DNA of 64,000 nt from CAZJHX01 sp964545715 (GCA_964545715.1 CAZJHX010000003.1:118366-182365); one strand, 5' to 3'. Positions 38,855-48,922 are shown, counted from the first letter of the stretch. Notes: a model not told the origin generated them from the sequence alone. A program made the numbers and translations.

Positions 38855-40660
38855 CTACATGAGCTTTGGACAGACCCTGGACACCTCATCCAGCGTCGTG
38901 TCGCCGGCCAGCGCCTTCTTCAGGGCGGCCTCGTTCAGCAGCAGCGTTCCAACCTCCGCCCGCGCCAGCTCCAAGATGTCGCGCGCCGGCGCCTGTACTC
39001 GGATCAGGTCTCGCATCGCCGCGTTGACATTCAGGATTTCGTATACAGCGAGGCGGCCGCGGAAGCCCGTATCCATGCACGCGCCGCAGCCCTGACCCCG
39101 GCGCAATGTCGCTGACTCCAGCTGCTCCGGCGTCAAGTCGTGCTCTTTGATCTGCTCTTCGGTCGCTTTGTGCGGACGCGCACACACCGGGCACACGCGT
39201 CGGACCAGCCGCTGCGCGATCACCATCAGCAGGGACGACGCCAGCAGGTACGGGGGCACGCCCATGTCGGCCAGCCGGGTCAGTGACTCGGCTGCCGAGT
39301 TTGTGTGCAGCGTCGACATCACCAGGTGGCCGGTGAGCGCCGCTTTTACCGCGATCGCCGACACCGCCGGGTCACGCATCTCGCCGATGAAGACCACGTC
39401 GGGGTCCTGTCGCAGAATCGACTTCAACCCGCTCTCAAACGTCACGCCGCCCGTGTTGTTCACCTTGACGTGGTTGATCCCGACGATGCTCGCCTCGACC
39501 GGATCCTCCAGCGTGACGATGTTCACCTCGGCGTCGTTGATCTCCTGCAGCGACGCATGCAGCGTCGTCGTCTTGCCCGAGCCGGTCGGGCCCGTCACGA
39601 GGATCAAGCCCTGGGGCCGGCGCACCGTGCGCTTCAGCAGCGCCAGCTCGTGCGGTTCGAACCCGATCTTGTCCAGGCTCATCAGCACGTTGTCTTTCTT
39701 CAGCAGGCGGATGACGCACTTCTCACCGTAGACCGTGGGAATGGTCGACACGCGGTAGTGCACCGTCTCCTGCTGGTACTGAATCGCGATGTGCCCATCC
39801 TGCGGGATCCGCCGCTTGGAGATGTCCATCTCCGCCAGGATCTTGAACCGGCAGATCATCGGCCCATGCAGGCGCTGCGGCGGCGTCAGAATGGTGTGCA
39901 GCCGTCCATCCGTGCGCATTCGCACCCGGAAGTGGTTTTCGTAGGGCTCTACATGAATGTCGCTGGCCCGGCGCTTGATCGCCTCTACCAGCAGAAAGTT
40001 GCACAGCGTGATTATCGGCGCCTGGCTGCCGGCCAGCGTCAGGTCGTGGATGACCTCATCGTCCTCTTCGTCGTCCGACGTCGGCGCGTGCACCTCGACT
40101 GACGACAGCGACTCGATGGCGCGGTTGTAGAACTCTCCGCCCTTGAGGATCTCCTCGATCAGGCACTGTGTCTGCAGGTTGTCGTCCAGAAACTGCCGGA
40201 AGTCGTCCTCTGTGCACGTCACGATCATCAGCTTCTTGCAGCCGGTCGCGAACCGGATGTCGTCGATGGCCGTCAGGTTGTACGGGTCCATCATCGCCAC
40301 CCAGAGGGTCTCGCCCTCCATGCGAATCGGCACGACCTCGTACTTGCGCACCATGCGCGTGGGCAGCAGCTCCAGCACCTGCGGGTCCGGCGCAAAGTTC
40401 GCCAGCTGCACGACCTGAACGCCCAGCTGCTCAGCCAGGACCTGACGGATGTGCGCCTCGGTGCAGAACTTCAGGTTGACGAGAACCGAGCCCAGTCGCC
40501 CGCCGCCCATCTTCTGGACTGCAAGCGCGCGGTCGACCTGCTCTTCGCTGACGTACCCGGCCTTTACGAGCCGTTCGCCAAGACGCAGGCGGCGCTTTGG
40601 CTGCCCCTCAGTGACCTCAGCCGGTTTTGTCTCCGGCGACTGCTCCAGTGCTGCTGACAT
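38855..40660 (-). CDS. GspE/PilB-type secretion or pilus ATPase
   Basis: A 601-residue ATPase. The N-terminal domain is GspE-N/MshEN-like (RLRLGERLVKAGYVSEEQVDRALAVQ). The motor domain has the Asp/Arg box (RRASDIHVEPYE), Walker A GPTGSGKTTTLH, the Asp box LEDPVE, Walker B DPDVVFIGEMRDP, the His box TLHTNSAAE and the tetra-Cys metal site CPVCARP...CGACMD. It powers assembly of a type IV pilus or type II secretion pseudopilus at the inner membrane. No other pilus genes are nearby; scattered extra PilB paralogues are common in myxobacteria. Confidence 0.9.
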   Translation of the reverse strand: MSAALEQSPETKPAEVTEGQPKRRLRLGERLVKAGYVSEEQVDRALAVQKMGGGRLGSVLVNLKFCTEAHIRQVLAEQLGVQVVQLANFAPDPQVLELLPTRMVRKYEVVPIRMEGETLWVAMMDPYNLTAIDDIRFATGCKKLMIVTCTEDDFRQFLDDNLQTQCLIEEILKGGEFYNRAIESLSSVEVHAPTSDDEEDDEVIHDLTLAGSQAPIITLCNFLLVEAIKRRASDIHVEPYENHFRVRMRTDGRLHTILTPPQRLHGPMICRFKILAEMDISKRRIPQDGHIAIQYQQETVHYRVSTIPTVYGEKCVIRLLKKDNVLMSLDKIGFEPHELALLKRTVRRPQGLILVTGPTGSGKTTTLHASLQEINDAEVNIVTLEDPVEASIVGINHVKVNNTGGVTFESGLKSILRQDPDVVFIGEMRDPAVSAIAVKAALTGHLVMSTLHTNSAAESLTRLADMGVPPYLLASSLLMVIAQRLVRRVCPVCARPHKATEEQIKEHDLTPEQLESATLRRGQGCGACMDTGFRGRLAVYEILNVNAAMRDLIRVQAPARDILELARAEVGTLLLNEAALKKALAGDTTLDEVSRVCPKLM

Positions 40661-40690
40661 TGACCACCCCTACGGCGACTGAACCGTACC

Positions 40691-41248
40691 TCAAGGGCAT
40701 ATCGATACATCGGGGTTCTTAGTGCAGGAGAAATCGCCGCAGTCGGTGAAGCCGTTGCCATCGTTGTCGATGCCGTCCGCGCACGTGACGTCGTTTCCTT
40801 CGCAGACCGTCAGCCCGGGGCCCTGGCAGTCGGTGTCGCGGCAGTCCAGAAAGCCGTCGTGGTCGTTGTCCAGCTGGTCGTAACAGAGCTCGTCCTTGTC
40901 TTCGGGTTTCTGGACCGGGTCCTTGCACGTGTCCAGCGTCTGGCAGCCGAAGTCCAGACAGTCCACAAAGCCGTTGTCGTCGTTGTCGAAGTCATCGGAG
41001 CACAGCGCCTCGGTGTCCTCGGCGTCCGCCTTGACGATGTTGCAGCCCGCATAGTCGCGGCAGTCGGGATCGTCGCAGTCGAACAAGAGGTCTTCGTCAT
41101 TGTCCAGGCCGTCCACGCACCGCTTGAAGTCTGCGTCCGACTCACAGAACACACACTCGGCCCGGTTGATCGGCACGACCTTGGAGATCGGCTCCGAGCA
41201 CGTCATCAAGACCAGGGCGCATAGCGCAGCGACCAGCGCCGATCTCAC
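40691..41248 (-). CDS. MopE-like Asp/Cys-repeat lipoprotein
   Basis: A 185-residue protein with a short lipoprotein-type leader (LVLMTC) and four repeats of a C..D..DND.DG..DC.D.DC pattern (e.g. CVDGLDNDEDLLFDCDDPDC, CADGIDNDGNGFTDC). The repeats look like calcium-binding, disulphide-braced loops as in MopE-type and thrombospondin-3-like surface proteins. The start is GTG 41248, overlapping the pgsA stop as GTGA, so it is translated after pgsA; a functional link is unclear. Confidence 0.75.
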   Translation of the reverse strand: MRSALVAALCALVLMTCSEPISKVVPINRAECVFCESDADFKRCVDGLDNDEDLLFDCDDPDCRDYAGCNIVKADAEDTEALCSDDFDNDDNGFVDCLDFGCQTLDTCKDPVQKPEDKDELCYDQLDNDHDGFLDCRDTDCQGPGLTVCEGNDVTCADGIDNDGNGFTDCGDFSCTKNPDVSICP

Positions 41249-41946
41249 CCGGCGCCGTCCTTGATCTCATGCTCGACCGCGGCCGCCGCAAATCGGTAGA
41301 AGTAGACGACTGCGCTGTAAATCGACAGTCCCATGGACAGCACGAGCAGCCCGAAGCCGGCCTCGTGGTAGTTGATCGTGGTGCTCACCAGGCCCCAGTC
41401 CGCCGGGTAGGTGTAGTGGATCATGACGCCCGCCAGACCGGCCAGCTGAAACGCCGTCTTCCACTTGCCCGCCTGCGAGACCTTCACCTCGATGTCTTCC
41501 TGTGTCGCGATCGCCCGCAGCGACGTGATGCTCAGCTCACGGGTAAGCAGCAGCACGACGAACCACGCGGGGACGCGGCCCAGGTGCACCATCATCACCA
41601 GGCACGCCATGACCAGGATCTTGTCCGCCAGCGGATCGATGAAGCGGCCGACCATGGAGCCCAGGTTGAAGTTGCGCGCAATCCAGCCGTCGAAGAAGTC
41701 CGTGATCGCCGCCACGCCAAAGAGCAGGGTCGCGATGAACGACGCCATGCGACCCGCGTGGTCGGGCGCGGACGGGCTCATGTTCGGTTCGCACTGATAC
41801 AGGTAGTACATGACGAACGGGATCATCAGGATGCGCCCGTACGTCAGGATGTTCGGCAGATTCCAAACCTGTTGGCGCAGACTCGGCCCCGAGCGGGGCT
41901 TCCGACGTCTTTTTTTTCGAGCGCGTTTGCGGAACCGAGGGGCCAT
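41245..41946 (-). CDS. pgsA: CDP-diacylglycerol-glycerol-3-phosphate phosphatidyltransferase
   Basis: A 233-residue integral membrane enzyme of the CDP-alcohol phosphotransferase family. The signature D..DG..AR........G...D...D is present as DFFDGWIARNFNLGSMVGRFIDPLAD. A very basic N-terminus (FRKRARKKRRRKPR) precedes WNLPNILTYGRILMIPF, typical of PgsA. It makes phosphatidylglycerol phosphate, the committed step to acidic phospholipids, in the inner membrane. The basic leader is longer than usual. Confidence 0.9.
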   Translation of the reverse strand: MAPRFRKRARKKRRRKPRSGPSLRQQVWNLPNILTYGRILMIPFVMYYLYQCEPNMSPSAPDHAGRMASFIATLLFGVAAITDFFDGWIARNFNLGSMVGRFIDPLADKILVMACLVMMVHLGRVPAWFVVLLLTRELSITSLRAIATQEDIEVKVSQAGKWKTAFQLAGLAGVMIHYTYPADWGLVSTTINYHEAGFGLLVLSMGLSIYSAVVYFYRFAAAAVEHEIKDGAG

Positions 41947-42015
41947 GGCCGGCGGAGTCTAGCGCAGTTCACGACAACTTGTGAACATCGCTAAAACATC
42001 CGCGTCCAATGCGGC

Positions 42016-42561
42016 ATGAGAGCAGTGCGGATGCTTCTATTAGTCGTGTTGGCGGCCGGGTGCGCCCGGTGGCCGTACACCATCCCCATCCAGGTGCCCC
42101 CCGACCTCCCACGCCTGCAGTCCGTGGCGTACGACGGGCTGCATCTCAGCCTGGCGGTTCACGACCGCCGGCGGGCGCGAGGCAGCAGCCGTGCCTTTGT
42201 TCACACCGTGCATACGGCCTTCGAACAGAGGCTGGTCCAGGCGGGCGCGCTGCTCGTCCACGCCGGCGCCAACACCCTGGACGTGTCCATCGACCGCCTG
42301 GAGAGCCGAACGTCCACCGACGGGGGCGAGGCCTGCGCCGAGATGACCGCGGTGCTCAAGCTGCACGAGGAGACGCAGCCGGCCGTGGTGTCCGTCAGCC
42401 GCTGCCGTCCTCTTCAATCATGGAGCGTCATCGGCATGGAGCGCGCCAACTACGCCGTCTGGTCCGAGGTGATGGGGTTGCTGCTGGCCGAGCTCGATAG
42501 GGCGGTTCAGGTGGAGCAGCCTGACGTCAGTCCGCCTTCCAGCGAGCCGATCCCGATCTAA
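42016..42561 (+). CDS. small lipoprotein
   Basis: A 181-residue predicted lipoprotein (MRAVRMLLLVVLAAGC). The mature protein has one domain with strands DGLHLSLAVHDRRRAR and ALLVHAGANTLDVSIDRLE, resembling small outer-membrane assembly lipoproteins in layout only. No family is recognised. Its TAA stop overlaps the stop of the convergent lytic transglycosylase gene (42558-42561). Confidence 0.6.
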   Translation: MRAVRMLLLVVLAAGCARWPYTIPIQVPPDLPRLQSVAYDGLHLSLAVHDRRRARGSSRAFVHTVHTAFEQRLVQAGALLVHAGANTLDVSIDRLESRTSTDGGEACAEMTAVLKLHEETQPAVVSVSRCRPLQSWSVIGMERANYAVWSEVMGLLLAELDRAVQVEQPDVSPPSSEPIPI

Positions 42562-43256
42562 AGGCGCGCGTCCCGGTACTTCAAGTAGTGGGTCAGAACG
42601 CTGCGCACGTACCGCTCGGTCGCTTTGTACGGGATGGCGCCACGCGCCGCGACGATGCCCGGACCCGCGTGATACGCAGCGATCGCCAGCTTGGCGTCGC
42701 CGTTGAACTTGTTGATCAGCAGCCGTAGGTACCTGACGCCACCCATGATGTTCTGGCGCGGATCGAAGCGGTCCGACACGCCCATGTCTTTCGCCGTGCC
42801 CGGCATCAGCTGCATCAGGCCGTGTGCGCCGGCGCTGCTGATCGCGCGCGGGTGAAAGTTCGACTCGACGCGAATAACCGCTCGCACCAGGTTGGCCGGC
42901 ACCTTGTAGCGGCGCGAGGCCTCCAGGATGTGGCCTTCAAAGGTCTGACGCTCGCCCGCCGGACCCGCAAAGCGCTTGGGCGCCCATGCCGTGCGCGCGG
43001 CCGGTTTCGCGGTTGATCCGCTGCTTTTGCGCGCCGGGCGTGCCTTTCGAGCCTGCGGCGCCGGAGACCCGCCACCGAAGTCCATGCTTTTTTTGCAGCG
43101 GAAGCCGTCACGCTTGGCGCCCGGTACCGCGGACGAGTTGACCCATCGCGGAGACTGGCCCTTTTTGCGACAGACATAGAAGGAGTCCGCGGCCGCCGGT
43201 GGGGCAGGCAGCGTCATCGCGACGAGAGCAAGCACGCTGAGGGGTCGTCCAAACAC
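42558..43256 (-). CDS. lytic transglycosylase (SLT domain)
   Basis: About 232 residues. A signal peptide (LSVLALVAMTLPAPPAAADS) is followed by a small Cys pair region (FYVCRKKGQ...RCKKS) and a basic Ala/Pro linker. The SLT/goose-lysozyme-like domain follows: AVIRVESNFHPRAISSAGAHGLMQLMPGTA (catalytic Glu in VES), then GVRYLRLLINKFNGDAKLAIAAYHAGPG. It cleaves peptidoglycan with 1,6-anhydro ring formation. I start at GTG 43256, giving a normal signal peptide; a longer start would collide with the divergent nadB region. Confidence 0.85.
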   Translation of the reverse strand: MFGRPLSVLALVAMTLPAPPAAADSFYVCRKKGQSPRWVNSSAVPGAKRDGFRCKKSMDFGGGSPAPQARKARPARKSSGSTAKPAARTAWAPKRFAGPAGERQTFEGHILEASRRYKVPANLVRAVIRVESNFHPRAISSAGAHGLMQLMPGTAKDMGVSDRFDPRQNIMGGVRYLRLLINKFNGDAKLAIAAYHAGPGIVAARGAIPYKATERYVRSVLTHYLKYRDARL

Positions 43257-43309
43257 GCCTGAGCATGGTACCAGAGGGATCCCGAACGGCAACTTACACG
43301 GGTTTTGCC

Positions 43310-44899
43310 ATGACACAGCAGCGGTACGATTTTCTGGTTCTGGGCAGCGGCATCGCCGGCCTCAGTTATGCACTGGATGTGGCCGAGCACGGCAGCGTCT
43401 GCGTGGTGACGAAGCGCGGCGGAGCGGACTCCAACACCAACTATGCGCAGGGTGGCATCGCCGCCGTCATGGGCGATGACGACTCCTTTGAGGAGCACAC
43501 CGCCAACACCATCGTCGCCGGCGATGGGCTCAACAAGCGCGACGTCGTGGCGCTGTGCGTGTCCGACGGTCCCGCCGCGATCAAGCGGCTGGTCGAGCGC
43601 GGCGTCAATTTTGCCAAGGACCTCGGTCGCGAGGGCGGGCACACCAGGCGCCGGGTGCTGCACGCGACGGACATCACCGGCCGCGAGATCCAGCGTGTCC
43701 TGCTCGAGCGCGCGCGGGCCCATCGCAACATTCAGCTGCTGGAGAATCACACCGCCATCGACCTGATCGCGCGCCGCAAGCTCAGCCGCGACGTCAGCGA
43801 CCGCATCCTCGGCGCATACGTCCTGGACTGCGAGGCCGGCGCGGTCACCACGCTGTCGGCGCGCATCGTGGTCCTGGCCACCGGCGGCTCCGGCAAGGTC
43901 TACCTGTACACCTCCAACCCGGACGTCGCGACCGGAGACGGTGTAGCCATGGCCTGGCGGGCGCGCGCCAAGATCGCCAACATGGAGTTCATCCAGTTCC
44001 ACCCCACGTGCCTGTACCATCCGCGGGCCAAGTCGTTTCTCATCAGCGAGGCGCTGCGGGGTGAGGGCGGCACGCTGCGCCGCATCGACGGGACGCCGTT
44101 CATGGACGCGGTGCACCCGATGGGCAGTCTGGCGCCTCGCGATATCGTGGCGCGCGCAATCGACCGTGAGCTGAAGCGCACAGGTGACGATCATGTCGTG
44201 TTGGACCTCTCTCATCTGGACGCGGACTACATGGAGGAGCGCTTCCCCACGATTCTGGGGCGCTGCCGCGACTTCGGCGTCGACTTTCGCAAAGCCCCGA
44301 TCCCGGTCGTGCCCGCGGCGCATTACCAATGTGGCGGCGTGGTCGTCGATACGGAGGGCCGCAGCTCACTGCCGGGGCTGTACGCCATCGGTGAGGTCGC
44401 CTGCACCGGCTTGCACGGTGCCAACCGCCTGGCGTCCAACTCCCTGCTGGAGGGGGCCGTCTTTGGCCATCGGGCCGCCGTTACGTCCATCGGCGAGCTG
44501 GCCTCCATCGCGTCGCCGCCGGAGCTCAACGAGTGGGACAGCGGGCACGCCGTCGCCAGCGAGGAGGACGTCGTCGTGGCCCACAGCTGGGACGAGATCC
44601 GCCGCTTCATGTGGAATTACGTGGGCATCGTGCGCTCAAACAAGCGTCTGAACCGCGCACGTCGCCGCCTGAGCCTGGTCACGTCGGAGATCCTCGAGGA
44701 CTGGTGGAAGCACTATGTGACGCGCCACAGCATCGAGCTGCGCAACATCGCCACCGTGGCCGAGCTCATCGTCGAGGGCGCCCTGCGACGTCAGGAGAGC
44801 CGGGGCCTGCACTACAACGTGGACTTCCCCGCAAAGGATGATGACGGCTGGCTGCACGACACGACGTTGTGGCGGGGAACCGGGCCGACGCCCGAGTAA
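43310..44899 (+). CDS. nadB: L-aspartate oxidase
   Basis: A 529-residue flavoprotein of the succinate-dehydrogenase/aspartate-oxidase family. The FAD site is FLVLGSGIAGLSYALD, then SNTNYAQGGIAAVMGDDD (typical of NadB), HTRRRVLHATDITGREI, FHPTCLY and EALRGEGG. The active-site helix is HYQCGGVVVDTEGRSSLPGLYAIGEVACTGLHGANRLASNSLLE and the C-terminal helical domain completes it. It oxidises aspartate to iminoaspartate, the first step of NAD synthesis; nadA and nadC are not adjacent. ATG 43310 gives the canonical N-terminus; an upstream GTG is less likely. Confidence 0.93.
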   Translation: MTQQRYDFLVLGSGIAGLSYALDVAEHGSVCVVTKRGGADSNTNYAQGGIAAVMGDDDSFEEHTANTIVAGDGLNKRDVVALCVSDGPAAIKRLVERGVNFAKDLGREGGHTRRRVLHATDITGREIQRVLLERARAHRNIQLLENHTAIDLIARRKLSRDVSDRILGAYVLDCEAGAVTTLSARIVVLATGGSGKVYLYTSNPDVATGDGVAMAWRARAKIANMEFIQFHPTCLYHPRAKSFLISEALRGEGGTLRRIDGTPFMDAVHPMGSLAPRDIVARAIDRELKRTGDDHVVLDLSHLDADYMEERFPTILGRCRDFGVDFRKAPIPVVPAAHYQCGGVVVDTEGRSSLPGLYAIGEVACTGLHGANRLASNSLLEGAVFGHRAAVTSIGELASIASPPELNEWDSGHAVASEEDVVVAHSWDEIRRFMWNYVGIVRSNKRLNRARRRLSLVTSEILEDWWKHYVTRHSIELRNIATVAELIVEGALRRQESRGLHYNVDFPAKDDDGWLHDTTLWRGTGPTPE

Positions 44900-44901
44900 A
44901 T

Positions 44902-45381
44902 CTAGCGCTCGCTGAAAACGTAGTCGTTGTCGCGGCGCTGCGTGTGGCACATGACGCAGACGTCGGCGTCCGCATCGATCTTGGCGCCGGCGGGCGCATA
45001 TGCCTTGAAGGTCCAGCCGCCGTTGTCGGCGCCGCTGGTCTTGGTCATCACGCTGAGCTGGAAGAGCTCGCCCTTGGTGACGCCTTTCATGCGGTAGTGC
45101 GCCTTCACAAGCACGGAGCCCTTCGGGAAGGGGGCGCCTGTCGCCGCTTTGTTGGCGTACAGCTCGCGGATCTCGCTGTTCTCGGCCCGCGTGACCTCGT
45201 TGAGCTGCTCAAACTTCTGCCATCCGGCAGGAAAGCCCTTGGCCGCGTTTTCGGGCGGCGTGGGCGTGACGTCGACGGGATCGCCGTTGGGTCCGTTGCC
45301 GACCGTGCCGCCCGGACCTGCGGGTGAGCAGGCTGCCAGCGCGACAAGAACGACGGCCATGACTGGGAGGCTGCTACGCAT
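44902..45381 (-). CDS. cytochrome P460-family lipoprotein
   Basis: A protein of about 159 residues with a lipoprotein leader (VMAVVLVALAAC) and one cytochrome P460-like domain. Motifs are FPAGWQKFEQLN, ELYANKAATGAPFPKGSVLVKAHY, GGWTFKAYAPAG and near the C-terminus the haem-binding CVMCHTQRRDNDYVF. Known P460 enzymes oxidise hydroxylamine or related nitrogen compounds, but many family members have unknown roles. ATG 45381 is chosen for the leader; upstream starts lack support. It lies tail-to-tail with nadB. Confidence 0.82.
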   Translation of the reverse strand: MRSSLPVMAVVLVALAACSPAGPGGTVGNGPNGDPVDVTPTPPENAAKGFPAGWQKFEQLNEVTRAENSEIRELYANKAATGAPFPKGSVLVKAHYRMKGVTKGELFQLSVMTKTSGADNGGWTFKAYAPAGAKIDADADVCVMCHTQRRDNDYVFSER

Positions 45382-45439
45382 CGCGCCATATCGTATGCGT
45401 CCTAGCCAGAGTTTGTCCAATTATGATAAATGACCATAT

Positions 45440-48400
45440 ATGGCTTTCGCTCACCTGCACGTACACACGCAGTACAGCTTTCTGGATGGCGCGATCCGCA
45501 TCCCGGCGCTGCCGAAGGCCGCTAAAGAAGCGGGCATGACCGCTGTCGCGATGACCGACCGCGGCAACATGTACGGCGCCGTCGAGTTTCAGAAGGCGTG
45601 TGACAAGCAGGACATCAAGCCCATCTTCGGCTGCGAGGTCTTCGTCGTCGAAAACGACCACGCCGACCCCAAGGACAAGCGGTACTCCACGCTCGTGCTG
45701 CTGGCCGAGACGGACCAGGGCTACAAGAATCTGATCCAGGCCGTGTCTTACGGCTGGTTGGACGGCTGGCACAACGACATGCCGCGGGTGGATCGCGCGA
45801 TCTTGAGTCGCTTCAAGGAGGGCCTGATCGCGCTGAGCGGCGGTCTGGGGGGTGATGTCGGGCAGGCGCTTCTGCGACGTGACCGCGACAAGGCCCGCGA
45901 CCTCGCGCGCGGCTGGTTCGAGCTGTTCGGCCCCGACAACTACTTCCTGCAGCTCGAGGACCTCGGTTTCAAGGAGAACAAGGAGACCAACGAGCAGGTC
46001 GCCGAGATCGCTGAAGAGCTGGGGGCGCAGCTGGTCGCCACCAACTATGTCCACTACGTCAAAGCCGAAGAGGCACGCGCTCAGGCCGCGCTGATGTGCA
46101 TCGGGCTGGGTCGCAGCTACAGCGCGCTGGACAGCCTGCCCGAGGGCATGTGGTTCAAGCCCGAGTCCGAGATGCGCGAGTCGTTTGACTGGGCGCCTCA
46201 GGCCGTGGACAACGCGGGCGCTATCGCCGAGCGGTGCAACGCCCGCATTGAGCTCGGCAAGATCTACCTGCCCAAGTTCGGCGTGCCCGAGGGGTCGACG
46301 CTGGCCGGCTTCCTGCGCGAGGTCTCCCAGGAGGGGCTCGAGGCTCGCTTGAAGGTCATGGACGGTCAGGGCAAGACCTACGACCGCGCGGAATACCAGG
46401 ATCGCCTCGACACAGAGCTGCAGATCATCATCGACATGGACTTTCCGGGGTACTTCCTCATCGTCTGGGACTTCATCGCGAAGGCCCGGGAGATGGGGGT
46501 GCCGGTGGGGCCGGGCCGTGGCTCTGGCGCCGGCTCGCTGGTCGCGTACTCGCTGAAGATCACCGACATCAACCCGCTGGAGTACGGGCTGCTGTTCGAG
46601 CGCTTCCTCAATCCGGAGCGCGTGTCGATGCCGGACTTCGACATCGACTTCTGCATGAACAAGCGCGACCTGGTGATCAAGTACGTCACCGAGAAGTACG
46701 GCAACCGCAATGTCGGGCAGATCATCACGTACGGCACGCTCAAGGCGAAGGCCGCGCTGCGCGATGTCGGGCGCGTGCTGGGCCTCAGCTTCTCCGAGGT
46801 CGATCGGATCGCCAAGCTGATCCCCGACGAGCTGGGTATCTCGCTGTCTGAGGCATTGAAGAAAGAGCCGCGCCTGACCGAGCTCTTCGACGAGGACAAG
46901 CGCTACAAGGACCTGTACGACCTGGCGCTGCAGGTCGAAGGCCTCACGCGCCACGCGGGCATGCACGCCGCCGGCATCGTCATCGGGCAGGAGACGCTGG
47001 AGCACTATGTGCCCGTCTGTCGCGGCGCCAACGGTGAGCTCGTCACGCAGTTCGCCAAAGAAGAGGTCGAGGAAGCCGGGCTGGTCAAGTTCGACTTCCT
47101 GGGGCTCAAGACGCTCACCGTCCTCGATCACGCCGTGCGCATCATCAACGAGACGCGTACTCGAGAGGGAAAAGAGCTCTTCGACCTCAACGCCATTGCG
47201 ATGGACGACGCCAAGGTCTTCGAATTGGTCTCGAGTGGTGACACCACGGGCGTCTTCCAGCTGGAGTCGTCGGGCTTCAAAGAGCTCATGAAGCGGCTCA
47301 AGCCCGACTGCTTCGAGGACATCGTGGCCGCCGTCGCGCTTTATCGGCCGGGGCCGCTGCAGTCCGGCATGGTCGACAGCTTCGTCAATCGAAAGCACGG
47401 CACCGAGAAGATCGAGTATCCGCATGCCGCGCTGGAAGAGGTGCTCGAAGAGACGTACGGCACCATCATCTATCAAGAGCAGGTGATGAGCATCGCGCGC
47501 ATCATCGCGGGCTACACGCTCGGCGGCGCGGACATGCTCCGGCGCGCCATGGGCAAGAAGAAGCAGTCCGTGATGGACGCCCAGAAGGCCGTCTTCATCG
47601 AGGGTGCGATCAAGACGGGCATCACGACGGCCGAGCACGCGTCGGAGATCTTCGATGACGTCGCCAAGTTTGCCAGTTACGGCTTCAACAAGTCCCACTC
47701 GGCGGCGTACGGGCTGATCAGTTATCAGACCGCGTATCTCAAGGCGCATTATCCGGTGGAGTTCATGGCCGCCCTGCTGACGGCGGACGGCGACAACACC
47801 GACAAGGTCGTGCGCTACATCGCGGACGCCACCCAAAACGGCATCGTGGTGCGCCCGCCCGACGTGAACGCCTCACAGAAGGACTTCTCCGTCGACGAGG
47901 GCGGCATCCGGTTTGGTCTGGGCGCCATCAAGAATGTCGGGGAGGGCGCGGTCGACTCGATTATCGCCCAGCGCGAGGACGCGCCCCTCACCTCTCTGTT
48001 CGACTTCTGCGAGCGGGTTGACCTCAAGCGCGTAAACAAGCGCGTGGTCGAGGCCCTGGTCAAGAGCGGCGCCTGCGACAGCTTTGGTCACGAGCGCTTC
48101 GTCCTGTTCCACAACATCGATCGTGCGCTGGAGCGCGGCCAGAGCATGGCGCGCGACCGGATGACCGGCCAGACCAGCCTCTTCGGCCTCTTCGACGACG
48201 ACGACTCGAACGCCGGACCAGCGGACAGCTACGACCTCAAGTGCGATCCGTGGCTGGACCGGCACCGCCTCGAGCTGGAGAAGGAGGCCATTGGCTTCTA
48301 CGTCTCCGGTCACCCGCTGGACGGGTATCGGGGGGAGCTGGGCCGGTACGCGTCCAACAACACGTCAGACCTGGACAAGGCGCTGGGGACGCGCGGCGAG

Positions 48401-48910
48401 TTGACCCTGGGCGCCGTGGTGGTCGCCATGCGCGAGCGGCCTCTGCGCAGCGGCAACGGGCGCATGGCGTTCGTCACGCTGGAGGATCTTTTTGGGCAGA
48501 TCGAGACGATCTTCTTTTCCAAGGCGTTTGAGGCGTCCGAAGAGGCGCTCAAGAGCGGCGATCCGCTGCTGGTCTACGGCAACGTCCGGGTGGAGGGTGA
48601 CGACGACGCCAAGACGCTGAAGCTGCGCGCCAACAGGGCTGTGCGGTTGCCCGACGTGCGCCGCGAGAAGACACGCAAGGTGAAGTTCATCATCGACGCA
48701 GGCCGCCACACCAGCGAGGACGTGCTGAAGCTGCGCGACATCTGTCGGGCAAACCCCGGGACCTGCGACGTGCTGATCAAGGTGCTGGTGCCGGGGAGCG
48801 GGGACGCTGTGCTCACGGCGGGTGAGGCTGTTCGGGTGGATCCATCCGAAGAGCTGGTCGCTGCGGCCGAGCGTATTTTGGGTAAAGAAGCTGTCCTGAT
48901 GGGCTCTTAG
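45440..48910 (+). CDS. dnaE: DNA polymerase III alpha subunit
   Basis: A 1,156-residue replicative polymerase. The PHP domain begins HLHVHTQYSFLDGA (metal-binding His at 5, 7, 9). The palm has GPGRGSGAGSLVAY and PDFDIDF (catalytic Asp around 399-403). The fingers include HAGMHAAGIVIG, LYRPGPL and YQEQVM, then a helix-hairpin-helix region (FDFCERVDLKRVNKRVVEALVKSGACD) and an OB fold (LTLGAVVVAMRERPLRSGNGRMAFVTLED). Size and order match DnaE1. ATG 45440 has no clear ribosome-binding site; upstream DNA is unusually AT-rich. Confidence 0.96.
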   Translation: MAFAHLHVHTQYSFLDGAIRIPALPKAAKEAGMTAVAMTDRGNMYGAVEFQKACDKQDIKPIFGCEVFVVENDHADPKDKRYSTLVLLAETDQGYKNLIQAVSYGWLDGWHNDMPRVDRAILSRFKEGLIALSGGLGGDVGQALLRRDRDKARDLARGWFELFGPDNYFLQLEDLGFKENKETNEQVAEIAEELGAQLVATNYVHYVKAEEARAQAALMCIGLGRSYSALDSLPEGMWFKPESEMRESFDWAPQAVDNAGAIAERCNARIELGKIYLPKFGVPEGSTLAGFLREVSQEGLEARLKVMDGQGKTYDRAEYQDRLDTELQIIIDMDFPGYFLIVWDFIAKAREMGVPVGPGRGSGAGSLVAYSLKITDINPLEYGLLFERFLNPERVSMPDFDIDFCMNKRDLVIKYVTEKYGNRNVGQIITYGTLKAKAALRDVGRVLGLSFSEVDRIAKLIPDELGISLSEALKKEPRLTELFDEDKRYKDLYDLALQVEGLTRHAGMHAAGIVIGQETLEHYVPVCRGANGELVTQFAKEEVEEAGLVKFDFLGLKTLTVLDHAVRIINETRTREGKELFDLNAIAMDDAKVFELVSSGDTTGVFQLESSGFKELMKRLKPDCFEDIVAAVALYRPGPLQSGMVDSFVNRKHGTEKIEYPHAALEEVLEETYGTIIYQEQVMSIARIIAGYTLGGADMLRRAMGKKKQSVMDAQKAVFIEGAIKTGITTAEHASEIFDDVAKFASYGFNKSHSAAYGLISYQTAYLKAHYPVEFMAALLTADGDNTDKVVRYIADATQNGIVVRPPDVNASQKDFSVDEGGIRFGLGAIKNVGEGAVDSIIAQREDAPLTSLFDFCERVDLKRVNKRVVEALVKSGACDSFGHERFVLFHNIDRALERGQSMARDRMTGQTSLFGLFDDDDSNAGPADSYDLKCDPWLDRHRLELEKEAIGFYVSGHPLDGYRGELGRYASNNTSDLDKALGTRGELTLGAVVVAMRERPLRSGNGRMAFVTLEDLFGQIETIFFSKAFEASEEALKSGDPLLVYGNVRVEGDDDAKTLKLRANRAVRLPDVRREKTRKVKFIIDAGRHTSEDVLKLRDICRANPGTCDVLIKVLVPGSGDAVLTAGEAVRVDPSEELVAAAERILGKEAVLMGS

Positions 48911-48922
48911 CCCTGGCGTGCC